A stretch of 64,000 nucleotides of DNA from Paracoccus lutimaris. Its GTDB lineage: Bacteria; Pseudomonadota; Alphaproteobacteria; Rhodobacterales; Rhodobacteraceae. Location of the stretch: the NCBI RefSeq assembly GCF_003337565.1, contig NZ_QPJL01000015.1:24900-88899 (forward strand). The letters run 5' to 3'. The position numbers and the translations under genes are program-made. The notes under the pieces are model-generated. The model ran no database searches and was not told the origin of the DNA. It saw only the letters and a list, made by a program, of their open reading frames with translations. Below are positions 47,401 to 56,222 of the stretch, one piece after another (position 1 is the stretch's first letter; the number at the start of each line of letters is the position of its first letter).

Positions 47401-47899
47401 GGCCCGGAAAGGCGCGCGCCAGTTCCGCGACCAGATCGCTTGCGTCATGCTGACGGCCCTGCTGGACCAGCAGCCCGACCGGCCCCAGCGCGCCGCCGGT
47501 CAGGCAGATCAGCCCCTCGGCGCGCGCGGCAAGCTCCTCCAGCGTGACATGCGGCAGGGACTTGTCGTCGCGCAGATAAAGGCAGGTCGACAGCTCCATC
47601 AGGTTCAGCCAGCCGGCCTGATTCTGCGCCAGCAGCACCACCGGCCCTGTCACCGCCGGTCCCGCCACAGCCGATTCCAGCGTGATCTGGCAGCCGATGA
47701 TCGGCTGCACGCCCGTGTCCTGCGCCTTGACCGAAAACTCCAGCGCCGCGAACAGCGCATTGGTATCGGTCAGCGCCACGGCAGGCATGCCGTTCTGCGC
47801 TGCCAGATCGGCTAGCTTCTTGACCGGGATCGCGCCTTCCAGCAACGAATGTTCGGAATGTGTGCGAAGGTGAATGAATCGAGGCGCGTTTTCAGGCAT
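44414..47899 (-). CDS. dnaE: DNA polymerase III subunit alpha
   Basis: Replicative polymerase catalytic subunit, 1161 residues. The N-terminal PHP domain begins FIHLRTHSEHSLLEGAIPVK. The palm has PGRGSGAGSLVAYAL and PDFDIDFCMDRREEV with the catalytic Asp residues, and the fingers contain RRAMGKKIAEEM and GFNKSHAAAYAVVSYQTAW. A tandem HhH region and OB-fold follow, and the C-terminus carries a short tau-binding extension. It is a single long gene with no overlap, and is divergent from the ABC operon. Confidence 0.98.
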   Translation of the reverse strand: MPENAPRFIHLRTHSEHSLLEGAIPVKKLADLAAQNGMPAVALTDTNALFAALEFSVKAQDTGVQPIIGCQITLESAVAGPAVTGPVVLLAQNQAGWLNLMELSTCLYLRDDKSLPHVTLEELAARAEGLICLTGGALGPVGLLVQQGRQHDASDLVAELARAFPGRLYIELQRHHDAEGRPVPEEQAAEGGMIDIAYALDLPLVATNDVYFPKPDLFDAHDALICISDRAYVDQTAPRRRLTPQHYFKTPAEMAALFADLPEAVENTVEIARRCAFAVSKHKPILPIFAEDEVEELRRQAWDGLRARLAIIPHAVPLEEYEERLRFELGIIEQMGFPGYFLIVADFIKWAKDHGIPVGPGRGSGAGSLVAYALTITDLDPLRYSLLFERFLNPERVSMPDFDIDFCMDRREEVIRYVQEKYGRDKVGQIITFGALLSKAAVRDVGRVLQLPFGQVDRLSKMIPVEGVKPVSVTKALADEPRLREAAKEEVVGRLLDYAAKIEGLLRNASTHAAGVVIGDRPLHRLVPLYRDPASDMPATQFNMKWVEQAGLVKFDFLGLKTLTVIQNAVDLINGGGRPLHVAADGRELYQPAAGAENQINAIPLDDVASYELFASARTVAVFQVESSGMMDALRRMKPTCIEDIVALVALYRPGPMENIPTYCEVKNGLRPLESLHPTIDPILAETQGIIVYQEQVMQIAQVMAGYSLGGADLLRRAMGKKIAEEMAKERPKFVEGCKAQGIDAKKAGEVFDLLEKFANYGFNKSHAAAYAVVSYQTAWLKANHPVEFMAAVMNCDIHLTDKLAVYKREADRMGIETVPPCVNRSLATFSVRDGRIVYALGALKGVGVEAMRLITDARGDQPFKDMHDFARRVDMRRVGKRPLEMLARAGAFDILEENRGKVLKSLDGLVAWSLAVQEAAQSNQSSLFGGGEDLPPPRPVPAPIWLPAEKLGEEHAAVGFYLSGHPLDDYQPALRRKNVQTLAEVTQAAQDGALVASLAGTVAHRQEKKSARGTRFAFVGLSDPTGLYEVTVFSDTLDAHRQHLEPGENVVLQVQVEPSGEQVKLLARGVTPLDQFVADAGANRLAVEITGLDAVPGIAAALARIQAEIRAPSRACGPIALRLKDGDDLVDVEIASDAPLTTPARQALRAVPGVLEVLEE

Positions 47900-47994
47900 A
47901 GCGCCAATCTAGGCGCGACCTGCCGAACTGTGCAATTGCCCTTGCACGGAAATCGGCTAAGACTCGCACAAGAAAGAAAAAGAGGCGCGCGAAC

Positions 47995-49515
47995 GTGACC
48001 GACATTTTCCGGGCCGAGGGTCTGGGCAAGACTTATCCCGGCGTGCGCGCCAATGACGACATCAGTTTCGCGGTCGCTGCCGGAGAGATCCACGCCCTTC
48101 TGGGCGAGAATGGCGCCGGCAAATCCACGCTGGTCAAGATGATCTACGGCCTCGTGCGCCCGGACGAGGGCCGGATGATCTTCGCGGGCCACCCCCATGC
48201 CCCCGCCGATCCGCGTGCCGCGCGGGCTGCGGGCGTGGCCATGGTGTTTCAGCATTTCTCGCTGTTCGATGCGCTGACGGTCGCCGAAAACATTGCCCTT
48301 GGCATGGAAAACCCGCCGCCCCGGGCCGAGCTTTCGCGCCGCATCGCCGAGCTGTCCCAGGGCTACGGCCTGCCCCTGAACCCCGCCCGCCGCATCGCCA
48401 CGCTGTCCGCGGGCGAGCGTCAGCGGGTCGAGATCCTGCGCTGCCTGCTGCAGAACCCGCGCCTGTTGATCATGGACGAGCCGACAAGCGTGCTGACCCC
48501 GCAAGAGGCCGAGATCCTGTTTGCCACCCTGCGCCAGCTGGCCGAGCGCGGCACCGCGATCCTTTATATCAGCCACAAGCTTGAGGAAATCCGCAGCCAT
48601 TGCGACCGCGCCACCATCCTGCGCCATGGCAAGGTCGTCGGCACCGTCGATCCCCGCGCCCATAGCGCGCCAGAGCTGGCCGCGATGATGGTCGGCGCCG
48701 AGATGCGCGTCATCGACCGCTCGGGCCGCAATCCCGGCGCCATGGTGCTGGCGGTGGCGGGGCTTTCGACCCCGGCCGGCCGCAGCGAGGGCGTGGCGCT
48801 GAAGGATGTCGCGCTGCGCCTGCATGCCGGCGAGATCCTTGGCATCGGCGGCGTCGCCGGCAACGGCCAGGAGGAACTGCTTTCCGCCCTGTCGGGCGAG
48901 ATCGCGACCGCCCCGGGCACCGTCATGCTTGAAAGCGCGGACCTTTCCGCGCTTCCCCCCGAGGCGCGGCGCCGCGCTGGCCTCCTCTCGGCCCCCGAGG
49001 ATCGGCTGGGCCATGCCGCCGTCCCCGAATTCAGCCTGACCGAGAATACGCTTCTGACAGCAGGTAGCCGCCAGAACCTGATCCGGCGCGGGCTGATCGA
49101 CCATGCCGCCGCCCGGAATTTCGCGCAATCGGTGATCCGGGCATTCGACGTGCGCACCCCCGGTCCCGGCACAGCTGCCGGTGCGCTCTCGGGCGGGAAC
49201 CTGCAGAAATTCGTCATCGGCCGCGAGGTGCTGGGCAATCCGCGCGTACTGGTGGTGAACCAGCCCACCTGGGGCGTCGATGCCGGTGCCGCAGCCGCCA
49301 TCCGTCAGGCGCTGCTGGACCTTGCCGCGCAGGGCGCGGGCGTCATCGTCATCTCTCAGGATCTGGACGAGCTTTTGGAACTTTCCGACCGTTTCTGCGC
49401 CCTCAACGAGGGCCGCCTGTCCGCCCCCCGCCCGACCGAGGGCCTAAGCGTGGCCGAAATCGGCCTGATGCTGGGCGGCGCCCATGGCATGGAGGTCGCC
49501 CATGTTCCGGCTTGA
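47995..49515 (+). CDS. Nucleoside/BMP-type ABC transporter ATPase
   Basis: A 506-residue double-domain ATPase. The first module has LLGENGAGKSTLVKMIYG, LSAGERQRVEIL and LLIMDEPTSVLTPQE. The second has a degenerate Walker A region (GGVAGNGQEELLSAL), GALSGGNLQKFVIGREV and Gln/Trp in VVNQPTWGVDAGA instead of a canonical Walker B, as usual for the RbsA/NupA type. The start is GTG with AGAGG 9 nt upstream. First of the four-gene uptake operon. Confidence 0.92.
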   Translation: MTDIFRAEGLGKTYPGVRANDDISFAVAAGEIHALLGENGAGKSTLVKMIYGLVRPDEGRMIFAGHPHAPADPRAARAAGVAMVFQHFSLFDALTVAENIALGMENPPPRAELSRRIAELSQGYGLPLNPARRIATLSAGERQRVEILRCLLQNPRLLIMDEPTSVLTPQEAEILFATLRQLAERGTAILYISHKLEEIRSHCDRATILRHGKVVGTVDPRAHSAPELAAMMVGAEMRVIDRSGRNPGAMVLAVAGLSTPAGRSEGVALKDVALRLHAGEILGIGGVAGNGQEELLSALSGEIATAPGTVMLESADLSALPPEARRRAGLLSAPEDRLGHAAVPEFSLTENTLLTAGSRQNLIRRGLIDHAAARNFAQSVIRAFDVRTPGPGTAAGALSGGNLQKFVIGREVLGNPRVLVVNQPTWGVDAGAAAAIRQALLDLAAQGAGVIVISQDLDELLELSDRFCALNEGRLSAPRPTEGLSVAEIGLMLGGAHGMEVAHVPA

Positions 49516-50575
49516 GCCGCGCGCCAGCGCGCCGCTGCTGTGGCAGGTGGCGACGCCTGTCCTTGCTGTCATCGCCACCATGATCGCGGGCGGCATCCTG
49601 TTCGCGGCGCTGGGGTTCGACCCGGTGGCGGCGATCCGCACCATCTTCTGGGACCCGCTTTTCGGACCCGCCGCCAGCTATTCGCGCCCGCAATTGCTGG
49701 TGAAAGCCGGACCGCTGATCCTGATCGCCTGCGGCCTTGCGCTGGGGTTCCGGGCCGGCATCTGGAACATCGGCGCCGAGGGGCAATATATCATCGGCGC
49801 GATCTGCGGCGCCGCCGTGGCGCTGGCCGCCTATCCGGCCGACGCCTTCTGGATCTTTCCGGCGATGATCCTTGCCGGCGCGCTTGGCGGCTGGGCCTGG
49901 GGGATGATCCCGGCGGTCCTGCGCAACTGGTTCGGCGCCTCGGAAATCCTTGTTTCGCTGATGCTGGTCTATGTGGCGCAAAAGATCGCCGCATGGATGG
50001 CTTTCGGCCCGATGAAAAACCCCGAGGGCTTCAACTTTCCCGGCTCGCGCAATCTTCAGCAATATGAACCGGCCTCGAACCCCGAACTGATCGCCGGGAC
50101 GGGGCTGCATTGGGGGGTGATCGTGGCAGGGATCGCGCTGCTGGTCACATGGTTCGTGATGTCGCGCCATGTGCTTGGCTTTCACATCCGCACCGCCGGC
50201 GCCGCCCCCCGCGCCGCCCGCTTTGCCGGCGTCCGCCCCGAACGGCTGGTGGCGCTGTGTCTTGGCGTCTCGGGCGCGCTGGCCGGGCTGGCCGGGCTGT
50301 TCGAGGTCGCGGGCCCCGCAGGCCAGATCACCGAAAGCTTTGGTTCGGGCTACGGTTTCACCGCGATCATCGTGGCCTTTCTGGGCCGGCTGCACCCCCT
50401 TGGCATCCTGCTTGCAGGATTGCTGATGGCGCTGACCTATATCGGCGGCGAACTGGCGCAATTGATGCTGCAACTGCCCGCCGCGACCGTGCAGGTCTTT
50501 CAGGGCATGCTCTTGTTCTTCCTGCTGGGGTTCGACGTCCTGACCCGCTACCGCATCCGACGGAGGCACGCATGA
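49502..50575 (+). CDS. Nucleoside ABC transporter permease, first subunit
   Basis: A 357-residue permease with many hydrophobic helices and the family motifs GFRAGIWNIGAEGQYIIGA and the cytoplasmic loop RTAGAAPRAARFAGVRPER. GGAGG lies 6 nt before the ATG. It overlaps the ATPase gene by 14 bp, and the stop overlaps the second permease (ATGA). Confidence 0.92.
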   Translation: MFRLEPRASAPLLWQVATPVLAVIATMIAGGILFAALGFDPVAAIRTIFWDPLFGPAASYSRPQLLVKAGPLILIACGLALGFRAGIWNIGAEGQYIIGAICGAAVALAAYPADAFWIFPAMILAGALGGWAWGMIPAVLRNWFGASEILVSLMLVYVAQKIAAWMAFGPMKNPEGFNFPGSRNLQQYEPASNPELIAGTGLHWGVIVAGIALLVTWFVMSRHVLGFHIRTAGAAPRAARFAGVRPERLVALCLGVSGALAGLAGLFEVAGPAGQITESFGSGYGFTAIIVAFLGRLHPLGILLAGLLMALTYIGGELAQLMLQLPAATVQVFQGMLLFFLLGFDVLTRYRIRRRHA

Positions 50576-51462
50576 TGATCGATCCCATCGCCGTCTTTGT
50601 GCTGCTGCTGGGCGCCGCGACCCCGATCCTGTTCGCCGCACTTGGCGAGTTGGTTGTCGAGCGCGCGGGCGTCCTGAACCTTGGGGTCGAAGGCATGATG
50701 ATCGGCGGCGCGCTGGCCGGTTTCGCCGCCGCCCATGCGACCGGCAGCCCCGCCCTGGGCTTTGTCGCCGCCGCGTTCGCGGGCGTCGCGCTGTCGATGA
50801 TCTTCGCGTTTCTCAGCCTGTATCTGCTGTCAAATCAGGTGGCGACAGGGCTTGCGCTGACGCTGTTCGGTCTTGGCCTGACCGCGATGTTCGGCAAACC
50901 CTATGAGGGGGTCAAGGCCCCCGCCATGATGGCGGGCCCGCTTGGCCTGAACCTGATGATCTGGCTGGGGCTGGCCATGGTGCCCGTCGTCTGGTGGGCA
51001 CTGACCCGCACCCGGCCCGGGCTGATCCTGCGCGCGGTCGGGGAAAACCACGATGCGGCGCACGCGCTTGGCTATCCGGTCCGCCGCGTGCGGCTGGGCG
51101 CCATCGCCTTTGGCGGCGCCATGGCCGGGATGGGCGGCGCCTATATTTCCATCGCCACCGTCCTGCAATGGACCGAGGGCATGACCGCCGGCGCCGGCTG
51201 GATCGCGCTGGCCATCGTCGTCTTTGCGCAATGGAACCCCTGGGGCGTTCTTGCCGGCGCATGGCTTTTCGGCGGCGTCACCGTCTTGCAGCTGCGCCTA
51301 CAGGCGGCGGGCGTGGCGGTGCCGGTGCAGCTTTTGTCCATGGCGCCCTATCTCGCCACCATCCTTGTCCTCGTGCTGATCTCGGCACGGCAGAAATTCG
51401 GCCGCTCAGCCGGGGGTGCCGCCCCCGGATCGCTGGGCAGGCCCTTTCACGCGCTGCGCTAG
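50572..51462 (+). CDS. Nucleoside ABC transporter permease, second subunit
   Basis: A 296-residue permease beginning MMIDPIAVFVLLLGAATPIL, with VERAGVLNLGVEGMMIGGAL and the loop RAVGENHDAAHALGYPVRRVR that contacts the ATPase. GGAGG lies 5 nt before the ATG at 50572. It forms a heterodimeric channel with the previous gene product. Confidence 0.92.
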   Translation: MMIDPIAVFVLLLGAATPILFAALGELVVERAGVLNLGVEGMMIGGALAGFAAAHATGSPALGFVAAAFAGVALSMIFAFLSLYLLSNQVATGLALTLFGLGLTAMFGKPYEGVKAPAMMAGPLGLNLMIWLGLAMVPVVWWALTRTRPGLILRAVGENHDAAHALGYPVRRVRLGAIAFGGAMAGMGGAYISIATVLQWTEGMTAGAGWIALAIVVFAQWNPWGVLAGAWLFGGVTVLQLRLQAAGVAVPVQLLSMAPYLATILVLVLISARQKFGRSAGGAAPGSLGRPFHALR

Positions 51463-51494
51463 AACAGCCGCGCCCTACCAACAGGAGACCCGAC

Positions 51495-52571
51495 ATGAAA
51501 CGCAGAACCCTTCTTGGCAGCGCCGCCGCGCTGGTCGCCGCCATGGCGGCCCCCGCCTTTGGCCAGGACGAAAAGCTCAAGATCGGCTTCATCTATGTCG
51601 GCCCGGTCGGCGATGGCGGCTGGACCTATCAGCACGATCTGGCCCGTCAGGCGGTGGAAAAGGAATTCGGCGACAAGGTCGAAACCACCTTCATCGAATC
51701 CGTCCCCGAAGGCGCGGATGCCGAACGCGCCCTGACCCAGCTTGCGCTGGCGGGCAACAAGATGATCTTCGCCACCAGCTTCGGCTTCATGGACGCGACG
51801 CTGAACGTCGCCAAGAAATTCCCCGACATCAAGTTCGAGCACGCCACCGGCTACAAGCGCGCCGAGAACGTCGCCACCTATGACGCCCGCTTCTATGAGG
51901 GCCGCGCCGTCATCGGCACCATCGCCGGGCGCATGACCAAGTCGAACAAGATCGGCTATATCGGCTCTTTCCCGATCCCCGAGGTCGTGCAGGGCATCAA
52001 CTCGGCCTATATCCACGCCAAGAAGGTCAACCCGAATGTCGAGATGAAGGTGGTCTGGGTCTATAGCTGGTTCGACCCCGCCAAAGAGGCCGATGCCGCC
52101 GCCGCCCTGATCGCCGAGGGCGTCGACGTGTTCATGCAGCACACCGACTCGACCGCGCCGCTGGCGAAAGCCCAGGAGGCGGGCGCGCTTGGCTTTGGCC
52201 AGGCCTCGGACATGACCAGCTTTGCGCCCTCGCCGCGCATCTCCTCGATCGTGGACAACTGGTCGCCCTATTACATCAAGCGCGTCGGTCAGGTTCTGGA
52301 CGGCACCTGGAAATCCGAAGCCACCTGGGCCGGCATCGGCGATGGCGAAGTGGTGATCGGCGACATCACCGAGGCCGTCCCCGCCGAGGTCAAGGCCGAG
52401 GCCGAGACCCTGCGCGACAAGATCGCCAAGGGTGAATACCACCCCTTCACCGGCCCGCTGAAAAAGCAGGACGGCAGCGACTGGCTGGCCGAGGGCGCGA
52501 CGGCCACGGATGAAGAGCTTTCGGGCATGAACTTCTATGTCGAGGGCATCACCGCCCCGATGCCGCAATAA
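51495..52571 (+). CDS. BMP-family nucleoside-binding protein (PnrA/BmpA-like)
   Basis: Periplasmic substrate-binding protein with a twin-arginine-like or Sec signal (MKRRTLLGSAAALVAAMAAPAFG), followed by IGFIYVGPVGDGGWTYQHD, ATSFGFMDATLNVAKKFPDI, GKIAGRMTKSNKIGYIGS-type and VFMQHTDSTAPLAKA segments of the BMP fold. It binds purine nucleosides in related bacteria. AGGAG precedes the ATG by 7 nt. It is last in the operon and ends in a strong terminator at 52594. Confidence 0.92.
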   Translation: MKRRTLLGSAAALVAAMAAPAFGQDEKLKIGFIYVGPVGDGGWTYQHDLARQAVEKEFGDKVETTFIESVPEGADAERALTQLALAGNKMIFATSFGFMDATLNVAKKFPDIKFEHATGYKRAENVATYDARFYEGRAVIGTIAGRMTKSNKIGYIGSFPIPEVVQGINSAYIHAKKVNPNVEMKVVWVYSWFDPAKEADAAAALIAEGVDVFMQHTDSTAPLAKAQEAGALGFGQASDMTSFAPSPRISSIVDNWSPYYIKRVGQVLDGTWKSEATWAGIGDGEVVIGDITEAVPAEVKAEAETLRDKIAKGEYHPFTGPLKKQDGSDWLAEGATATDEELSGMNFYVEGITAPMPQ

Positions 52572-52593
52572 GGCCTGCCCTGCCAGAACGCGA

Positions 52594-52622
52594 AAAGCCG
52601 GGGACATTTGCCCCGGCTTTTT
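52594..52622 (+). terminator. Terminator of the nucleoside transporter operon
   Basis: AAAGCCGGGG (52594-52603) pairs with CCCCGGCTTT (52611-52620) around ACATTTG, followed by TT, giving a run of five T. Classical intrinsic terminator. Confidence 0.92.
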
Positions 52623-52769
52623 CATGACCCTTCCGCGCACCGGCCATTCCGCCGCGTGTCCTTGGAAGGGTTCATCTTTCCGCGCGGCTTCGCTAACACG
52701 GTCGCCGAGCATGATTGAGAACATATTTTCCGCGCACCGGCGCAATCTCTGCCCGGCCTTGGTGAGTAC

Positions 52770-54737
52770 ATGAGCAAGAAATATCTTTCGTTAGCCGCAT
52801 TTGTCCTTGCCGTGATCGCGGCCGCATATTTCTGGACCCATCGCAACCCGCTGTCGCGCCTTGACGCCCCCACGGGCTATATCTTTTCCGGCCTTGAAAT
52901 CATCGACTCCGAAACTGGAAAAGAGGCGGTGATCGAGGAATACGCGTTTTTCGCGGACATGTTCCTGGCGATGGCCGACCAACTGGCTGCGGCTGCCGAG
53001 CAGGGCTATCTGATGGTCGATCCCCGGGCAGAGACAGCAACGCTTCTGGTGGAGGGGACCACCGCGGTCGCCCCCCTGCCCGAGCCCGGGAAAGAGGTGC
53101 CCTTTGACGTTGGCACCAGCGGAAGCGCCCCGATCTTCCTGTCCTATTCCGCTGGCGACGACCGCTTCACCCTGCGCGCACCGGAATCCGCGCTGGAGAT
53201 CGCGCTGGATTTCAATGTGAGTTTCGTTCGTGCCCAAGGCGATATCCAGGACCTCATTGCAGCGCAAAACGATATGCAGGCCCAGCGTATCGCAGCGCTG
53301 GCAGAATGGAACAGCGACATCGATCGCCTGCAAGCTGAGCTGACCGCGCGCCCCGAAGCCACGGCCAGGACCTATCGGCTGAACCTGCCCGGCGACTTCA
53401 CGACCATCGCCATTCCGCTTTCCGCGACCTACGACGACAGCGACGACGCCGGCCAGTCCGGCGTGGTGGACAGGGTAACCGGCGAGACGCTGTTCAATCT
53501 GCGCCTTGATACCGCCGAGGCGCTGAAACGGATTTTCGCCGCAGAGCGCGAGAGCTATCTCGGCCCGGACGACGATATCCGCATCCTCCATGAGGACGAT
53601 CACACCATAATCGTCGCCCGCCGGGACCGCCCGTTCTTCTTTCTCAGCACGGTTATCACCGGCAGCGTCGGCTATGCGGTCCATGCCGATGCCGAGGATC
53701 TGGCCCAGTTGCGCACCGCCTGGCAAGCGGCCGAAAGCCTCTCGGGCGAAAGACCCGACCCCGGCGTCGTCACCTCCGCTGATTTCGACGCGATGACATG
53801 GTTTCGCGACCAGGGCGCCGCGCTGGCCGCAAGAACCAAGAACAATGCCGGCTTTGCCGAAAGCTTTCATGAACAGGTCACGACAGAACTTGTGGCCGAC
53901 AAACTGCTTTCCGGCCAATCCGGCATCCGCGGCAGCCTCATGCTGCGGGAAAGCAGCAAGATAGACGACCCGTTTGCGACGCTGTTTGAGGTGAACTATG
54001 CCTGCCTGCCGCGCCTCAGGACGGATGAAAGCCCGGTCACGCTGCACGAGCGCCTGTCGACAAACCCGTTTTCCAATGGCCTTGCCTATCGCGACCTCGC
54101 CCTGGACGCGATTGCCGCGAGCATTAGCCACAATGCATTTGGCGTGGCCAGCGATCATGTTTTCAATCCGCTAACCGATCAGGCCATTCGCCAGCCTGCA
54201 GTCTGGGCCTGGCAATCTCCGGTCGGCGCCTTCGGTGCCGACAACCTGTCCTATTTCGGCTATCGCGTGCGCGATCTGGGCGGACAGTTCCAGCTGGTCT
54301 GCGCGACCTCGTCCGAGAACCCCTATGCGGCACTGGCGGGGTTGCAAATCCTGGATGATCAGCCGCTGCCCGGGTTGTCAGGGCTGCCGCCGATGATCTC
54401 CGCGAGGTTCGAGCGTTATCCGGCTGCCCATGCCATCGGTGACGGGCTCTACGAAGTTCGGGAAAGCCCGGAGGGCGGCTATCTGCTGATCGACACGGAT
54501 GGCACGAGGCTGTCGGACATACCATTCGAGCGCAGCTGGAGCTATGACGAGATTCAGGCCTTCAAGACAACGGATGCCAAGGGCAGGTCCGCCCTCTGGT
54601 CATTTTCGGGCGAACAGCTTCTGCCCTATGAATACGACGATATCGACGATGCGCCAAACGGCATCATCGAGGCGCGCAAGGGCGATCAGACGCTGTTCTA
54701 TTCGCTGGCAGAGCGCCGCTTCGTCCCGCAACCCTGA
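52770..54737 (+). CDS. Protein of unknown function with one N-terminal membrane segment
   Basis: A 655-residue protein: residues 1-25 (MSKKYLSLAAFVLAVIAAAYF) form a signal anchor, and the remainder looks periplasmic or extracellular. Residues about 170-200 are helical (QDLIAAQNDMQAQRIAALAEW). Near the C-terminus, LPYEYDDIDDAPNGIIEARK resembles a WG-type repeat unit. I recognise no family with confidence. It stands alone between the transporter terminator and the acpP terminator. Codon use contains more ATA/AGA-type and less strongly GC3 codons than the neighbours, which may indicate acquisition. Weak GGTGAG lies 4-5 nt before the ATG. Confidence 0.72.
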   Translation: MSKKYLSLAAFVLAVIAAAYFWTHRNPLSRLDAPTGYIFSGLEIIDSETGKEAVIEEYAFFADMFLAMADQLAAAAEQGYLMVDPRAETATLLVEGTTAVAPLPEPGKEVPFDVGTSGSAPIFLSYSAGDDRFTLRAPESALEIALDFNVSFVRAQGDIQDLIAAQNDMQAQRIAALAEWNSDIDRLQAELTARPEATARTYRLNLPGDFTTIAIPLSATYDDSDDAGQSGVVDRVTGETLFNLRLDTAEALKRIFAAERESYLGPDDDIRILHEDDHTIIVARRDRPFFFLSTVITGSVGYAVHADAEDLAQLRTAWQAAESLSGERPDPGVVTSADFDAMTWFRDQGAALAARTKNNAGFAESFHEQVTTELVADKLLSGQSGIRGSLMLRESSKIDDPFATLFEVNYACLPRLRTDESPVTLHERLSTNPFSNGLAYRDLALDAIAASISHNAFGVASDHVFNPLTDQAIRQPAVWAWQSPVGAFGADNLSYFGYRVRDLGGQFQLVCATSSENPYAALAGLQILDDQPLPGLSGLPPMISARFERYPAAHAIGDGLYEVRESPEGGYLLIDTDGTRLSDIPFERSWSYDEIQAFKTTDAKGRSALWSFSGEQLLPYEYDDIDDAPNGIIEARKGDQTLFYSLAERRFVPQP

Positions 54738-54984
54738 GGTCAGGCCGGGTGGGTGGCCATTCGCCCCCAAAGCACCTGCACGAAACCGGACGCCACCCCG
54801 GCCGGCGGCAAGGATAAATGGCGGCACCGTCGGGCAGCGCCACCCAGAAATCGGCGTGGGTCACTCAGCCCGATGGTGTACGCCCTGTATACGGCGCCTG
54901 TGTGCTCGGTGATACCCCAGGCCCAGCAAATGCCGGGTTTCAGGCCAAACCGCCCGCAGCGGCTTCACGCAACAGCCGGAAATG
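54738..54984. other. Intergenic region without a recognised gene
   Basis: About 250 bp after the unknown gene. It is GC-rich at first and holds no open frame with a ribosome-binding site and family match. The acpP terminator begins at 54985. I see no RNA gene. Confidence 0.35.
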
Positions 54985-55022
54985 AAAAAAGGCGGTGCTT
55001 CCCCATCTGGAAAGCACCGCCC
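54985..55022 (-). terminator. Terminator of acpP
   Basis: On the minus strand GGGCGGTGCTT pairs with AAGCACCGCC (core 54991-55000 / 55012-55021), followed by six T (54990-54985). It ends 23 bp before the acpP stop. Confidence 0.88.
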
Positions 55023-55044
55023 TCGAAATCGTCTCAGGACCGGA

Positions 55045-55278
55045 TCAGACCGCGCCGCTGATGAATTTCACCGCATCGCCAAAGGTCTGGATGGTCTCGG
55101 CTGCGTCATCGGGGATCTCGATGCCGAACTCTTCCTCGAAGGCCATGACCAGCTCGACGGTGTCCAGCGAGTCGGCGCCCAGATCGTCGATGAACGAGGC
55201 CGATTCCGTCACCTTGTCCTCATCGACGCCCAGATGCTCGACGACAATTTTCTTCACGCGATCAGCGATATCGCTCAT
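55045..55278 (-). CDS. acpP: Acyl carrier protein
   Basis: A 77-residue acidic helical protein carrying the phosphopantetheine attachment site DSL (S37) in [13 protein letters not shown]. Carrier of acyl chains in fatty acid synthesis. It follows fabG on the same strand after 136 bp. Confidence 0.98.
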   Translation of the reverse strand: MSDIADRVKKIVVEHLGVDEDKVTESASFIDDLGADSLDTVELVMAFEEEFGIEIPDDAAETIQTFGDAVKFISGAV

Positions 55279-55414
55279 GTCTTTTCCTCGTTTTCGCGGG
55301 CATCCGCCCAGAATGTTCCGGCAATTGCCGGCTCTAGCTCAGGGCGGTTCCCCTGCAGCCTTGATTGCGGGATATAGCACGGAGACGTGATCTTGCAACC
55401 CGCATAAACCACGT

Positions 55415-56152
55415 TCAGACCATCGCCATGCCACCATTTACGTGCAGCGTGGCACCAGTGACATAGCCGGCCTCGGCGCTCGACAGATACAGCACGGCGG
55501 CGGCGATTTCCCCGGCAGATCCCATGCGCCCGGCGGGGATCTGGGTCAGGATGCGGCCCTTCTGCTCCTCGTTCAGCTTGTCGGTCATGGCGGTCTCGAT
55601 GAACCCGGGCGAGACGCAGTTCACCGTGATCCCGCGCGAGGCCACTTCATAGGCAAGGCTCTTCGACATCCCCACCAGCCCGGCCTTCGCGGCGGCGTAA
55701 TTTCCCTGCCCCGGATTGCCCGTCGCCCCCACGACCGAGCCGATATTGACGATCCGCCCCCAGCGCGCCTTCATCATGCCGCGCAGCACCGCCCGGCACA
55801 GCCGGAAGCTCGAGGTCAGGTTGACCTCGATCACCTGCGCCCATTCCTCGTCGGACATGCGCATGAACAGGTTGTCACGGGTGATCCCGGCATTGTTGAC
55901 CAGAATATCGACCCCGCCCATGGCTTCTGCAGCGGCCTTGGGCAGCGCCTCGACGGCTTCGGCATCGCCCAGATTCGCGGTCACCACATGCGCGCGATCC
56001 CCCAGCTTCGCGGCCAACTCCTGCAAGGGCGCCTCGCGCGTCCCCGACAGCGTCACTATCGCCCCTGCCCGGTGCAGCGCCTCGGCCACCGCGCCGCCAA
56101 TGCCCCCGGACGCCCCGGTCACCAATGCCTTCTTGCCCGTCAGATCAAACAT
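55415..56152 (-). CDS. fabG: 3-oxoacyl-ACP reductase
   Basis: NADPH-dependent short-chain dehydrogenase of 245 residues: TGASGGIGGAVAEAL nucleotide motif, NNAGITRDNLFMRM, catalytic Ser-Tyr-Lys in GSVVGATGNPGQGNYAAAKAG, and the C-terminal TGATLHVNGGMAMV. The ATG at 56152 has GAGG 6 nt upstream; the alternative ATG four codons upstream is less likely. It lies between fabD and acpP. Confidence 0.97.
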   Translation of the reverse strand: MFDLTGKKALVTGASGGIGGAVAEALHRAGAIVTLSGTREAPLQELAAKLGDRAHVVTANLGDAEAVEALPKAAAEAMGGVDILVNNAGITRDNLFMRMSDEEWAQVIEVNLTSSFRLCRAVLRGMMKARWGRIVNIGSVVGATGNPGQGNYAAAKAGLVGMSKSLAYEVASRGITVNCVSPGFIETAMTDKLNEEQKGRILTQIPAGRMGSAGEIAAAVLYLSSAEAGYVTGATLHVNGGMAMV

Positions 56153-56162
56153 CCCAAGCCTC

Positions 56163-56222
56163 ATTCTTTCATGTCCAAATATCCCGGGGGAATCCCGCAG
56201 GGATGGGGGCAGAGCCCCCTCT
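56163..56222. repeat. Dispersed intergenic repeat, copy 3, with GC-rich palindrome
   Basis: ATTCTTTCATGTCCAAATAT (56164-56183) then CCCGGGGG and a palindrome GGGGGCAGAGCCCCC (about 56205-56219). It fills the 70 bp between fabD and fabG, so it interrupts an otherwise compact fatty acid operon. Confidence 0.55.

Noticed and set aside
46157..47815. Plus-strand frame of 552 codons opposite dnaE
   Set aside because: Shadow of dnaE with no motif.
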